DNA of 39,905 nt. It comes from Actinomycetota bacterium (GTDB taxonomy: Bacteria; Actinomycetota; Acidimicrobiia; Acidimicrobiales; Ilumatobacteraceae). The stretch covers positions 1 to 39,905 of the forward strand of contig JADWMG010000011.1 of NCBI GenBank assembly GCA_015767405.1. Reading direction: 5' to 3'. A program made the position numbers and the translations under genes. The number at the start of each line of letters is the position of its first letter. Within the stretch, counting starts at the first letter, position 1. Below the pieces are notes generated by a model. It was given only the letters and a program-made list of their open reading frames with translations, was not told the origin of the DNA and searched no databases. Shown here one piece after another: positions 14,763-23,588 of the stretch.

Positions 14763-16460
14763 GTGCCGACTCTCGAACGGTTGAACACCGAAGCCCTACG
14801 TGACACTGTCCGTACCTTTCGCGACACCGTGCGGGTGCATTCCGACGCGCTCAACCGACTGAACGTTTACCCCGTGCCTGATGGTGACACCGGAACGAAC
14901 ATGGCGCGCACGCTTGATGCGGTCGTCGCGGAGATGGAGACTGTTGCCGCCGATGACCTAGACGCCACCTGTGATGCCATCAGCCACGGGTCATTGATGG
15001 GCGCCCGCGGGAACAGCGGCGTCATCCTCAGCCAAATATTGCGCGGTTTCACAGCCACGCTCAAGGGGCGCGGCGACATCCAGGGGGCCCTGTACGCCGA
15101 CGCTCTTCAAGAAGCGGCAGCTGGGGCCTATCAGGCGGTGCTGAAGCCAGTGGAGGGCACGATCCTCACGGTCTGTCGTGAAAGCGCCGAGGCGGCCCGG
15201 GACGCCGCCGACGAAGGAGGCTCGCTCGTCGAGGTCGTTCGAGCAGCACGTGACGCCGGACATCTTTCGCTTGCAAACACCCCGGAACTTCTCCCGGTGC
15301 TGAAAGACGCCGGTGTGGTCGACGCAGGCGGCGCCGGATTCCTACTGATGCTCGACTCTGCCATGTATGTCGTTGCGGGTGACCCGCTTCCCGAAGCTGA
15401 ACCTGACGACGGTACCCAGGGTGCAGTCGGGGCAGCTTTTGACGCGGTCGCGAATCGCACCTCCGATGTCGTTGGTGCGCTCGACGTCAGCGAGCAGCGA
15501 TATGAAGTCATGTACTTCCTGGAACTCGCCGATGAGCGAATCGGCGACTTCAAGAACGGTTGGGGCGCGATCGGTGATTCGATCGTGGTCGTTGGTGGCG
15601 ACGGACTCTGGAACTGTCACGTGCATACGAACGACATCGGCGCGGCCATCGAAGTTGCGCTCGGCCTCGAAGGTCGTCCGAAACAGATCCGCGTCAGTGA
15701 TCTATTCGAGGAGGTCGACGAAGAGCACGCCAAGCGCGAGGCCGAGCTCACTGGCGGTTCGAACGCATTGGAAACCCGCGCCGGGGCCGGCCTGCCTCCG
15801 GTAACAACGGCGGTGGTCGCCGTGTGTAGTGGTGACGGGCTCGTCGAACTGTTTGCTCAGCTGGGCGTCCAGGGCGTTGTAACAGGCGGTCAAACGATGA
15901 ATCCATCAACAGCGGAACTGCTCGACACTGTTGCCCACGTGAACGCGGACCACGTCGTGATTCTCCCGAACAACAAAAACATCATTCCGGTGGCCGAGCA
16001 AGTGAATGCGCTGAGCGACAAGACCGTCGTCGTTGTGCCGACCCGATCGATGCCCGAGGCGCTCGCCGCGCTCGTGGTTTACGACCCTGAGGCTCAGGCC
16101 GACGAGAACGCCGTGGAGATGTCCGCCGCGTCGGCATCGGTGGTGACCGGTGAGATCACACAGGCGATCCGAGACACCAGCACCGACGTAGGCAACATTA
16201 CAAAAGGGGACTGGATCGGAATCGTGCGCGGTGACGGCATCGCGTCGATCGGATCCACGGCCACGACAGCGGCGTTCGGACTGCTCGAAGCGATCGTTGG
16301 CGACTCAGCCGAACTGGTGAGCGTCATCACTGGCGAGGAGGCTGATCCTGACACGACAGCGGCGATCGAGGGGTGGCTTCAAGACAACCGTGGTGCCGTA
16401 GCGACCGAGGTTCAGCACGGCGACCAGCCCCTCTACCCGTATCTCTTTGGAGTCGAGTGA
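14763..16460 (+). CDS. fakA: DhaL-domain fatty acid kinase catalytic subunit (FakA-like)
   Basis: A 565-residue protein with an N-terminal DhaL/DAK2 ATP-binding domain and a long C-terminal FakA-type region. The metal-binding motif YPVPDGDTGTNM is at about residues 37-48, and GARGNSGVILSQILRGF follows. FakA phosphorylates fatty acids bound to a FakB partner, feeding exogenous acyl chains into phospholipids together with PlsX. No fakB (DegV-type) gene is in the window. GTG 14763 is chosen because the region upstream reads as intergenic and a -10 box precedes it. It overlaps recG by one GTGA junction, a conserved pairing. Confidence 0.85.
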   Translation: MPTLERLNTEALRDTVRTFRDTVRVHSDALNRLNVYPVPDGDTGTNMARTLDAVVAEMETVAADDLDATCDAISHGSLMGARGNSGVILSQILRGFTATLKGRGDIQGALYADALQEAAAGAYQAVLKPVEGTILTVCRESAEAARDAADEGGSLVEVVRAARDAGHLSLANTPELLPVLKDAGVVDAGGAGFLLMLDSAMYVVAGDPLPEAEPDDGTQGAVGAAFDAVANRTSDVVGALDVSEQRYEVMYFLELADERIGDFKNGWGAIGDSIVVVGGDGLWNCHVHTNDIGAAIEVALGLEGRPKQIRVSDLFEEVDEEHAKREAELTGGSNALETRAGAGLPPVTTAVVAVCSGDGLVELFAQLGVQGVVTGGQTMNPSTAELLDTVAHVNADHVVILPNNKNIIPVAEQVNALSDKTVVVVPTRSMPEALAALVVYDPEAQADENAVEMSAASASVVTGEITQAIRDTSTDVGNITKGDWIGIVRGDGIASIGSTATTAAFGLLEAIVGDSAELVSVITGEEADPDTTAAIEGWLQDNRGAVATEVQHGDQPLYPYLFGVE

Positions 16461-18586
16461 CCGCACTCACGCTTCGTGATCTGGCCGACATCGACGTCGC
16501 TCGGTTAAAGGGCGTCGGAGAGAAGAAGCAGGCCTCACTGGCCGCGATCGATGTCAGCAATCTGCTCGATCTCTTGACTACCTACCCACGACGTTGGGTC
16601 GACAGAACAAACGAGGCTCGTCTGGCCGACCTCGTACCCGGCGAGGAAGCGCTCGTTCTCGTCACAGTTCGGTCAGTTTCGAAAAGGATGACCCGCAATC
16701 GGCGCACCATGGTCAACGTGAATGTCGGAGACGGATCCGGCCGAATGGATCTCGTCTTCTTCAATCAACCCTGGCGCGAACGCCAGCTTCGTGTTGGCCT
16801 GCAGATCGCACTCTTCGGCAAGGCAGACATCTACCGCGGCGGCCTCCAGATGTCGAACCCCGTCGTCGACCTCATCGGTGATCGCACCGGTCGGATCGTT
16901 CCCATCTACCCGCAGAGCGAAAAGGCGCAAATCAACACATGGGAGATGGCCGGGTGGATCGAAGAGACGTTACGCAGATGCCGCGAACGTGGAATCACCG
17001 ACTCGGTGCCGTCGTCAGTTCTGCAGCGCCTCGGATTGATGAGTCGCTATGACGCGTTCACGAACATTCACCTCCCCGAGAGCATCAAAGACAAGGAAAA
17101 CGCGCGTCGGCGCCTCGCCTTCGACGAATTGCTCAGGGTGCAACTCGTCCTGGTACTGCGCAAGCGGAAGATGGAGCGCGACGAGCGCGGCTTCGGCCAC
17201 TCGGTTGACGGCGACCTGGTACGACGTTTCTATGAAGCCTTGCCGTTCCCACTGACGGGGGCACAGGAGCGCGTCATCGAGGAGATCAACACTGACCTCG
17301 CGGCTCCGCACCCGATGCACCGTTTGTTGCAGGGTGACGTCGGATCTGGCAAGACAATCGTCGCAGTCGCCACGATGCTCGCCGCGGTTCAGAGCAGCAA
17401 CCAGGCGGCACTGATGGCTCCGACCGAAGTCCTTGCCGAGCAGCACGCGACCGGGGTGAGGGCTCTGCTGGCCGACGTGAGTGTCCCGGACTCCGGGAAT
17501 CTGTTTGGAGATCGCCCACTGCGCATCGAGTTGCTCACCAACCGGGTTACCGGTGCCGACCGCAAGGAGGTACTCCTTGGGTTGGGCGATGGTTCCGTCG
17601 ACATCGTCATCGGAACGCACGCTCTGATCCAGGAGGCCGTTGATTTCTCGAGCCTCGGAGCCGTTGTTGTAGATGAACAACACCGATTCGGGGTCGAGCA
17701 GCGTGCTGCGCTGCGGGCCAAGACCGTCGATAGTGCGGTGCCAGACATGTTGGTGATGACCGCGACGCCGATCCCACGAACCGCGGCAATGACCGTGTAC
17801 GGCGACCTCGACGTCAGCGTGCTTGATGAGTTGCCACCCGGGAGAACGCCGATCAAGACGCATTGGGCCAATGGGCCGCTGATGGAAACTGGTGTGTGGG
17901 CCGAGGTTCGCGACCAGGCGAGCGAGGGTCGTCAGGCCTATGTCGTTTGTCCGCTCATCGGTGAGAGCGAGAAGCTCGAGGTTGCCTCCGCTGAGGAAAC
18001 CCTGGAGCGGCTGGCCCACGACGAACTCTCGGGTCTTCGTCTCGGCCTTCTGCACGGCAGGCTTTCAGCGTCGGACAAGGAGGCCACGATGGAGTCGTTC
18101 AGGTCAGGTGATCTTGACGTTCTCGTAGCAACAACCGTCATCGAGGTCGGCGTCGATGTGCCGAATGCGACTGTGATGGTGATCCTCGATGCCGATCGCT
18201 TCGGCATCGCCCAGCTCCACCAACTCCGGGGGCGTGTCGGTCGCGGAGAACACGAGTCGACGTGCTGGCTCGTGACTCAGCAGCACGAGGATGGAGATGG
18301 AAACACGCGAATCGAGGCGTTGGTAGCTACGACGGATGGCTTCGAGCTCGCTGAAGTTGATCTCGACCTGCGCGGTGAGGGCACGCTGATGTCGACATCG
18401 CAGAAGGGACGCAGCGATCTGAAATTGGCTTCGCTCCGCCGAGATCGCAAGCTGGTCGAGTTGGCACGGCAGGCGGCGTTCGAGATTGTCGATTCGGATC
18501 CCGATCTCGCGGGTCATCTTGACCTGGGCGACGAACTCCAGTTGATCTTCAGCGAAAGCGACGAAGAGTTCCTCTCCAAGAGTTGA
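16457..18586 (+). CDS. recG: ATP-dependent DNA helicase RecG
   Basis: A 709-residue superfamily 2 helicase that remodels stalled forks and branched DNA. An N-terminal wedge/OB domain (about residues 60-150) precedes the helicase core. Walker A is GDVGSGKT with K299; the DExH box is D406-E-Q-H-RFGVEQR. Later motifs MTATPIPRTAAMTVYGDLD, ATTVIEVGVDVPNA and QLRGRVGRG are all present. The GTG at 16457 overlaps the fakA stop. Length and motifs are normal. Confidence 0.95.
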   Translation: MTALTLRDLADIDVARLKGVGEKKQASLAAIDVSNLLDLLTTYPRRWVDRTNEARLADLVPGEEALVLVTVRSVSKRMTRNRRTMVNVNVGDGSGRMDLVFFNQPWRERQLRVGLQIALFGKADIYRGGLQMSNPVVDLIGDRTGRIVPIYPQSEKAQINTWEMAGWIEETLRRCRERGITDSVPSSVLQRLGLMSRYDAFTNIHLPESIKDKENARRRLAFDELLRVQLVLVLRKRKMERDERGFGHSVDGDLVRRFYEALPFPLTGAQERVIEEINTDLAAPHPMHRLLQGDVGSGKTIVAVATMLAAVQSSNQAALMAPTEVLAEQHATGVRALLADVSVPDSGNLFGDRPLRIELLTNRVTGADRKEVLLGLGDGSVDIVIGTHALIQEAVDFSSLGAVVVDEQHRFGVEQRAALRAKTVDSAVPDMLVMTATPIPRTAAMTVYGDLDVSVLDELPPGRTPIKTHWANGPLMETGVWAEVRDQASEGRQAYVVCPLIGESEKLEVASAEETLERLAHDELSGLRLGLLHGRLSASDKEATMESFRSGDLDVLVATTVIEVGVDVPNATVMVILDADRFGIAQLHQLRGRVGRGEHESTCWLVTQQHEDGDGNTRIEALVATTDGFELAEVDLDLRGEGTLMSTSQKGRSDLKLASLRRDRKLVELARQAAFEIVDSDPDLAGHLDLGDELQLIFSESDEEFLSKS

Positions 18587-18618
18587 GCCTCGCGGGCGGT
18601 GGAGCGTTGCAGGTGAGG

Positions 18619-18813
18619 TCAGTTACCCCGCGCGACGCTGTCGTCATCGTCTTCGGAGATCACCAGATCCCATCGGTCGAGACAGTCCTCACATCGATAG
18701 GCGACAAAATCACCCGGTTCCCAGATTCCGTCCTCGGGCGGGTGCGTCAACAAAAAGCAGCGGCCTCCGCAATCGATACAAGTGATTTGAGGCATCGGTA
18801 CCAGCACACCCAT
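18619..18813 (-). CDS. Small zinc-ribbon-like protein, function unknown
   Basis: A 64-residue (or 58, if the ATG at 18795 is used) acidic protein with two CxxC knuckles, CIDCGG near the start and YRCEDC about 25 residues later, separated by an HPPEDGIWEPGDFVAY loop. This is the layout of a treble-clef or zinc-ribbon domain; the tail is a DDDD-rich stretch. It lies on the minus strand between recG and rsmD. I do not recognise a named family. The cysteine spacing makes it very unlikely to be a chance ORF. Confidence 0.65.
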   Translation of the reverse strand: MGVLVPMPQITCIDCGGRCFLLTHPPEDGIWEPGDFVAYRCEDCLDRWDLVISEDDDDSVARGN

Positions 18814-18861
18814 ATTCTGCCACTCGAGCGCGGCTTGTCACGACCTGCTGAATCCACCCCG

Positions 18862-18867
18862 TATCCT
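18862..18867 (+). promoter_or_regulatory. -10 element (TATCCT) of rsmD-coaD
   Basis: TATCCT is followed by 7 nt and ATG 18875, the leaderless arrangement. TTGTCA at 18835-18840 resembles a -35 but the 21-nt spacer is long. Confidence 0.5.
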
Positions 18868-18874
18868 TCGCCAG

Positions 18875-19423
18875 ATGCGTGTCGTTGCAGGTGAACTCGG
18901 GGGGCGGCGGCTTGTGGCGCCGGATGGAACATCGACGAGACCAACCACCGATCGAGTTCGTGAGGCGATCTTCAACTCGCTCGGAAGCGCCGGCGTTCTC
19001 GAAGATGCACTGGTTGCCGATCTATTCGCAGGGAGCGGTTCCATCGGTATCGAGGCGTTGTCCCGTGGTGCCGAGCACTGCGTGTTCGTCGAGCGTGACC
19101 GGCGGGCATTGCGGGCGCTCGAGGAGAACATCGACTCGCTGGACCTGAACTCCCGAGTCAAGGTGCTGGCCGCCGATGCCAATTCTGTTGCAGGCCGACT
19201 CGATGTCGACATCGTGTTCGCTGACCCGCCGTACGACTTCGATGGGTGGGACAGGTTGCTTGGTGCCCTGCGTGCTGGTCTCGTCGTCGCCGAGTCCGGC
19301 GCTGAAATTGAAGCTCCAGATGGCTGGGCGACCATCCGAACCAGGAAGTACGGGCGAACGCGTGTGACATTCCTCGAACGCATCGTGCCTGACGAACAGC
19401 CCACCTCCCCAGCCGACAGCTAG
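18875..19423 (+). CDS. rsmD: 16S rRNA (guanine966-N2)-methyltransferase RsmD
   Basis: A 182-residue SAM-dependent methyltransferase. The family N-terminus MRVVAGELGGRRLVAP, the substrate-loop TRPTTDRVREAIFNSL, the SAM-binding DLFAGSGSIGIEALSRGA and the catalytic DPPY (residues 117-120) are all visible. RsmD modifies G966 of 16S rRNA in the small subunit. It precedes coaD by 13 nt, the standard pairing in many bacteria. Confidence 0.95.
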   Translation: MRVVAGELGGRRLVAPDGTSTRPTTDRVREAIFNSLGSAGVLEDALVADLFAGSGSIGIEALSRGAEHCVFVERDRRALRALEENIDSLDLNSRVKVLAADANSVAGRLDVDIVFADPPYDFDGWDRLLGALRAGLVVAESGAEIEAPDGWATIRTRKYGRTRVTFLERIVPDEQPTSPADS

Positions 19424-19436
19424 GATTCAGGATCCA

Positions 19437-19943
19437 ATGACGACCGACGGAACACTGCTGCGAGCGCTCTACCCGGGCAGCTTCGACCCGATCCACTTCG
19501 GGCACATCGACGTCATCGAGCAGGCTCACGAACTCTTTGGGTCGGTCGTTGTCGCAGTAATGCACAATTTGGCAAAGCCATCTGGCCTCTTCACAGTCGA
19601 CGAACGAGTCGAAATGGCCGAGTCGGCGTTGGCCCACCTCGACCATGTGACAGTTGAGCCGCATACCGGCCTCGCGGTTCAGGCGGCCGACCGGGCGGGA
19701 GCTGATTTTATAGTCAAGGGTCTGCGAACAGCCGGAGATTTCGAGATCGAACAGCAGATGGCTCACAACAACTACGCGGTAACCGGCATTCGTACCGTGT
19801 ATCTTCCATGCGGCCCTGATCTGGGCTACATAAGCAGCCGCTTCGTGCGCGAAATCGCGAAGTACGGTGGAGATATCAATCACCTCGTGCCGGTACCAAT
19901 CGCCGGTGCACTCCGCCAAAGGTTCAACGGCGATCAGAAGTGA
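19437..19943 (+). CDS. coaD: Phosphopantetheine adenylyltransferase
   Basis: A 168-residue nucleotidyltransferase catalysing the penultimate step of coenzyme A synthesis (4'-phosphopantetheine plus ATP to dephospho-CoA). The YPGSFDPIHFGHIDVI motif with the HxGH-type ATP site is near the N-terminus, and ISSRFVREIAKYGGDI near the C-terminus is the ISSxxVR signature. ATG 19437 has a GGAT ribosome-like sequence just upstream. The gene is complete and of standard length. Confidence 0.95.
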   Translation: MTTDGTLLRALYPGSFDPIHFGHIDVIEQAHELFGSVVVAVMHNLAKPSGLFTVDERVEMAESALAHLDHVTVEPHTGLAVQAADRAGADFIVKGLRTAGDFEIEQQMAHNNYAVTGIRTVYLPCGPDLGYISSRFVREIAKYGGDINHLVPVPIAGALRQRFNGDQK

Positions 19944-19950
19944 GTCATTC

Positions 19951-20556
19951 ATGAGCTACGACGACCTCGATAGCGATCAACACGACGAATACGCAGAAAT
20001 CGACGACGAGTACCCTGAGCCGTCCTCACCGGGCGGGTATGTGGGCGATGCGGAGACTCTCCTGCGGCGTGCCATCGATATCGTCGCAACAGCGCCGACT
20101 ATGCCGCTGTCATCTTCACCTCGCATCGACCGCGACGAAATCATCGAACTGCTCGAAGAGTCCCTGCATCGCCTACCCGACGAACTCCGCCAAGCACGGT
20201 GGATGCTCAAGGAACGTCAGGATTTCGTAGCCAAAACGCGTCGCGAGGCCGACGAGCTGCTCGAAGCAGCGCGCGTCAGGGCAGAACGTATGGTGCAACG
20301 CACCGAAGTGGTCCGAGCTGCCGAGCAGCGCGCCCGCCAGGTCATGGAAACGTCCGAAGCCGACTCCCGGCGGTTGAAGCACGAGACTGAAGACTTCCTC
20401 GATCAACGGCTCGGTTCGTTCGAAATCCTCCTCGACAAGCTTCAGAAGACGGTCGGGGCGGGCCGTCGACGGTTGTCGATCGGTGAAGCGCCAGACGATG
20501 TCGACATCGTCGAGGAAGAAGACCCGAACATGGGCTTCTTCGATCAAGATCACTGA
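19951..20556 (+). CDS. DivIVA-like coiled-coil protein (SepIVA-like)
   Basis: A 201-residue, very acidic protein. Residues 1-35 are disordered and Asp/Glu-rich, residues 60-90 form a helical segment (DEIIELLEESLHRLPDELRQA), and residues 90-165 form a long charged coiled coil rich in AAR/RAE repeats. In mycobacteria the gene downstream of coaD encodes SepIVA, a DivIVA-like coiled-coil division/elongation factor; position and architecture match, sequence identity cannot be judged here. It starts 7 nt after the coaD stop. The protein is likely cytoplasmic or membrane-peripheral. Confidence 0.65.
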   Translation: MSYDDLDSDQHDEYAEIDDEYPEPSSPGGYVGDAETLLRRAIDIVATAPTMPLSSSPRIDRDEIIELLEESLHRLPDELRQARWMLKERQDFVAKTRREADELLEAARVRAERMVQRTEVVRAAEQRARQVMETSEADSRRLKHETEDFLDQRLGSFEILLDKLQKTVGAGRRRLSIGEAPDDVDIVEEEDPNMGFFDQDH

Positions 20557-20583
20557 CTCGCGAGCGGCTCGAGTGTGCCGCGG

Positions 20584-20589
20584 TAGCGT
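20584..20589 (+). promoter_or_regulatory. -10 element (TAGCGT) of the DUF177 gene
   Basis: TAGCGT is followed by 7 nt and ATG 20597, a leaderless promoter in the 40-nt gap after the SepIVA-like gene. Confidence 0.5.
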
Positions 20590-20596
20590 CAAGTCC

Positions 20597-21106
20597 ATGT
20601 CTGATCCATTGCGGCCGCTTCGCGTCAATGCCGTTGAGCTGCTGCGCCAGCCCGGCGCGACACAAGAGCTCACCCTCGCGTTTGAGGCCGAACCGCTCGG
20701 TGTCGATCACGAACGTCTGAGCGGTGATGTCGATGTCGATCTGAGTTTGGAGGCACTGAACGACGGCATCAGAGTCACCGGTACTGTCAGCGCCCCGTGG
20801 TCGACTGAGTGCCGACGGTGCCTGGCCAACATTTCGGGTATCGCAGTTGCCGAGATCGTTGAGCTCTATCAGCGTGAAGTTGTAGATCCCGATGCATTTC
20901 TGCTCGAGGCGAGCCAACTCGACTTGTCCTCGATGGTTCGTGAAGCGATCTTGCTCGAACTTGATCTGGAGCGTGTTTGCCGAGACGAGTGCGCCGGGCT
21001 GTGCCCAGCGTGTGGGATTGATCGCAACGAAGCAGAGTGTTCCTGTGACACAACCGTGACCGACAATCGATGGTCGGCCCTCGACGGCCTGGTCCTCGAC
21101 GATTGA
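20597..21106 (+). CDS. DUF177 / YceD-family protein
   Basis: A 169-residue YceD/DUF177 protein. The central part (WSTECRRCLANISG) carries the conserved CxxCL motif, and the C-terminal part (CRDECAGLCPACGIDRNEAECSC) adds a cysteine-rich cluster that probably binds zinc. The family lies almost always directly upstream of rpmF (L32) and is linked to 23S rRNA accumulation or processing in plants and some bacteria. ATG 20597 is preferred over upstream in-frame codons, which overlap the previous gene. The 179-nt gap to rpmF is longer than usual. Confidence 0.88.
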   Translation: MSDPLRPLRVNAVELLRQPGATQELTLAFEAEPLGVDHERLSGDVDVDLSLEALNDGIRVTGTVSAPWSTECRRCLANISGIAVAEIVELYQREVVDPDAFLLEASQLDLSSMVREAILLELDLERVCRDECAGLCPACGIDRNEAECSCDTTVTDNRWSALDGLVLDD

Positions 21107-21154
21107 ATCGTCAGGTCTGAACTATCAGCTCTGATCGTCACGTCGACCGATGGC

Positions 21155-21255
21155 ATTGGCGGATGCCGCCGATAACGTGATGCAGCCCTTGAGGCATGGG
21201 TGCGCCATCTGGCAAACCCGCAACATCGCCGACCATCAGCCGGTAGCAACACCGG
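21155..21255 (+). promoter_or_regulatory. Structured leader upstream of rpmF
   Basis: Two hairpins are readable in the 179-nt gap before rpmF: one at 21155-21173 (8-bp stem with one G-T pair and an ATG triloop) and one at 21240-21255 (CCGGT against ACCGG). A GAGGAAAG ribosome site follows at 21272-21279. This could be an autoregulatory ribosomal-protein leader, but no known motif is recognised. Confidence 0.3.
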
Positions 21256-21285
21256 CCGAGAGTCCACCAACGAGGAAAGCGAACG

Positions 21286-21465
21286 ATGGCCGTTCCCAAG
21301 AAGAAAACATCTAAGTCGAAAACGCGTAGCCGCCGTGCGAGCGCGTGGCAGCTCAACGCTCCCGCCCGCAGCCTCTGTCCCCGTTGTGGCAACGCCAAGG
21401 TTCCACACACGGTCTGCCCGTCATGTGGCTGGTACAAAGACCGCGTCGTCGTCGACGTCGGCTGA
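21286..21465 (+). CDS. rpmF: 50S ribosomal protein L32
   Basis: A 59-residue L32, easily missed because of its size. It starts [17 protein letters not shown], the typical L32 N-terminus, and carries a zinc ribbon CPRC (residues 31-34) and CPSC (44-47). The four-cysteine form is the zinc-binding version. A GAGGAAAG ribosome site lies 6 nt upstream of the ATG. It sits between the DUF177 gene and plsX, the conserved order. Confidence 0.95.
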   Translation: MAVPKKKTSKSKTRSRRASAWQLNAPARSLCPRCGNAKVPHTVCPSCGWYKDRVVVDVG

Positions 21466-21484
21466 TCCGGAATAAACCTTGGAA

Positions 21485-22474
21485 ATGCTTCCAGTCGCCG
21501 TCGATGCAATGGGCGGCGACGATGCTCCAGGGCCAATACTTGCCGGATCTCACGAGGCGGCCGCGGCCGGAGTACCAATCGTTCTCGTTGGCCCTTCCGA
21601 TCTTGCCGGGCGAGACACGGCTGACGGTGGGCAGCTTGCGTTGATCGAGGCTTCCGAGGTGATCGGAATGCACGACGATCCAGCTCAGGGTGTTCGCCGC
21701 AAGAAAGACTCCACTCTCGTACGCGCCGCCGAGGCAGTGCGCGATGGCCAAGCAAGCGCCATGATCTCAGCGGGCAATACGGGCGCCACCATGGCCGCCG
21801 CTCTTCTTCGGATGGGTCGGATCAAGGGCGTCAAACGTCCTGCAATCGCGACCCCCATCCCGGTCCCCGGATCCACTCCGACGGTGCTGCTGGATGCCGG
21901 CGCCAACGCCGAAGTCCAAGCCGAGTGGCTGGTGCAGTTCGGCCTCATGGGGTCGGTCTACGCGCGGCATCGATTCGGAATGGACAAGCCTCGGGTCGGA
22001 TTGCTGAACATCGGTGAGGAGCCTGGGAAGGGTGACACGCTGCGGAAAGAAGCATTTGAGTTGCTCGCGGCATCGCCCAGCCTGAACTTCATCGGCAACG
22101 TCGAGGGTCGCGACGTCATGAGCGACAACGTCGATGTATGCGTGACCGATGGATTTACGGGCAACGTCGTTCTGAAAACCCTGGAAGGGGCGATGAAGAG
22201 GGTCATTGGCGCACTGATGGACGCTTTTGTTGCCGAGGATCACTACAAGCCACACGCCGAGGCGTTGATGCCGTCGCTTGTGCCGTTGTATGAGTCGCTG
22301 AGCCCTGACACCTACGGAGGAGCGACTCTCCTCGGCGTCGATGGTGTGTGCATCATTGCCCACGGCTCCTCGAGCCCGACTGCCATTGTCAATGGCATCG
22401 ATGTGGCTCGGGCCATGGTTGATCAAGAGATGGTTGCGGAAATCAGCGACGCTATTGCCGCAGCAGCGATCTGA
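21485..22474 (+). CDS. plsX: Phosphate acyltransferase PlsX
   Basis: A 329-residue enzyme that converts acyl-ACP to acyl-phosphate for phospholipid synthesis. The N-terminus LPVAVDAMGGDDAPG is the PlsX signature; MISAGNTGATMAAALLRMGRIKGVKRPAI and DGFTGNVVLKTLEG are conserved blocks. ATG 21485 gives the standard N-terminus; a TTG six bases upstream is slightly better placed for the GGA ribosome-like sequence and cannot be excluded. The acyl carrier protein gene follows. Confidence 0.94.
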   Translation: MLPVAVDAMGGDDAPGPILAGSHEAAAAGVPIVLVGPSDLAGRDTADGGQLALIEASEVIGMHDDPAQGVRRKKDSTLVRAAEAVRDGQASAMISAGNTGATMAAALLRMGRIKGVKRPAIATPIPVPGSTPTVLLDAGANAEVQAEWLVQFGLMGSVYARHRFGMDKPRVGLLNIGEEPGKGDTLRKEAFELLAASPSLNFIGNVEGRDVMSDNVDVCVTDGFTGNVVLKTLEGAMKRVIGALMDAFVAEDHYKPHAEALMPSLVPLYESLSPDTYGGATLLGVDGVCIIAHGSSSPTAIVNGIDVARAMVDQEMVAEISDAIAAAAI

Positions 22475-22530
22475 GAGCTTCCCGCACCGGATACATCAGC
22501 CTCGGGCCGTCATCGAGTTCGCTGAGCAAC

Positions 22531-22536
22531 TACACT
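22531..22536 (+). promoter_or_regulatory. -10 element (TACACT) of acpP-rnc
   Basis: TACACT is followed by 8 nt and GTG 22545, the upstream candidate start of acpP. No ribosome site is visible, consistent with a leaderless message. Confidence 0.45.
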
Positions 22537-22544
22537 CTCGCACC

Positions 22545-22841
22545 GTGCCAGCAGAGACCCACGTGGAACAAGGACCGATCGGCCGCGGCGAGATATTTGA
22601 GATCGTCCGCGACCGACTCGCCGACATTCTCGAAATCGAGCCGTCGACCATCAGCGAAGGTCAATCATTCGTTGACGACCTCGACGCCGACTCGCTCGCG
22701 TTGATCGAGTTGGTCGACGGATTGGAAGAGGAGTTGAGCGAACGGGCCGTCGGGTTCCGTATCGACGACGAAGATCTCGAAGATCTGAAGACCGTGCGCG
22801 ACGCGGTCGACTACGTTTACGACCGCTCCAAGGCGGACTGA
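22545..22841 (+). CDS. acpP: Acyl carrier protein
   Basis: A 98-residue ACP. The phosphopantetheine attachment site is S50 in DADSLALIELVDGLEEE, the canonical DSL context preceded by VDDLDA. It carries acyl chains for fatty acid synthesis and supplies PlsX upstream. The GTG at 22545 is chosen from the -10 spacing; a second in-frame GTG at 22563 would give a 92-residue protein closer to the usual 80 residues. The rest of the frame upstream lies within plsX and is a shadow. rnc follows after 7 nt. Confidence 0.9.
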   Translation: MPAETHVEQGPIGRGEIFEIVRDRLADILEIEPSTISEGQSFVDDLDADSLALIELVDGLEEELSERAVGFRIDDEDLEDLKTVRDAVDYVYDRSKAD

Positions 22842-22848
22842 ATACCGG

Positions 22849-23541
22849 ATGCAGCTCGATTCTGATGAGCTGGACGGCATAGCGGCAACTATCGGCTACT
22901 CGTTCACCGACGGCGGCCTGTTGCGGCGGGCCCTTGCTCATCGATCGTGGTGCTCGGAAAATTCCGGAGCCGAAAGTAACGAGCGGCTCGAATTCCTCGG
23001 CGATGCAGTGCTCGGATGGGCAGTTGCTGACATCGTGTATCAACGCTTCGACGAGTTGCCGGAAGGACATTTGACCGACCTCCGCAAGAGCGTGGTCAAC
23101 GCAACAGCGCTCGCTGAGGTGGCGCGTGAGATAGATCTCGGCCACCACATTCTCCTCGGACGAGGGGAAGCAGCAGCTGATGGTGCTGACAAGGCATCAA
23201 TTCTGTCCGACGCATTCGAAGCTGTACTCGGAGCCGTCTATCTCGACGGTGGAGCAGACGCCGCTTACCAGATGGTCGAGCGGTTGATCGAACCGCGAAT
23301 ACCCGACACGTTCGGTGCGCTGAGCCAGCTCGACTACAAGACTCGGCTGCAGGAGTTGAGTGCGCGGTCCGGCCGCAGCGTGCCGGTGTACCAGGTGTCA
23401 TCAACCGGACCGGACCATGCGAAGTCGTTTCGTGCGCTGGCGCTGATCGATGGCGAGGTACTCGGCGAAGGTGAGGGTCGATCGAAGAAGGCAGCCGAGC
23501 AGGGAGCGGCCACGCAGGCCTGTCTTGCGCTGTCCTCATGA
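22849..23541 (+). CDS. rnc: Ribonuclease III
   Basis: A 230-residue double-strand-specific endoribonuclease for rRNA processing. The catalytic signature ERLEFLGDAVLG spans residues 45-56, with the second metal site in SDAFEAVLGAVYLDGG. A C-terminal double-stranded-RNA-binding domain starts at DYKTRLQELSARSG and ends KKAAEQGAATQACLAL. It lies between acpP and mutM as in most actinobacteria, with ATG 22849 seven bases past the acpP stop. Confidence 0.95.
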   Translation: MQLDSDELDGIAATIGYSFTDGGLLRRALAHRSWCSENSGAESNERLEFLGDAVLGWAVADIVYQRFDELPEGHLTDLRKSVVNATALAEVAREIDLGHHILLGRGEAAADGADKASILSDAFEAVLGAVYLDGGADAAYQMVERLIEPRIPDTFGALSQLDYKTRLQELSARSGRSVPVYQVSSTGPDHAKSFRALALIDGEVLGEGEGRSKKAAEQGAATQACLALSS

Positions 23542-23588
23542 GTCTCGTCGTGATAACTGTTCTCATGGCGAGCCGGCGGCACTAGCCG

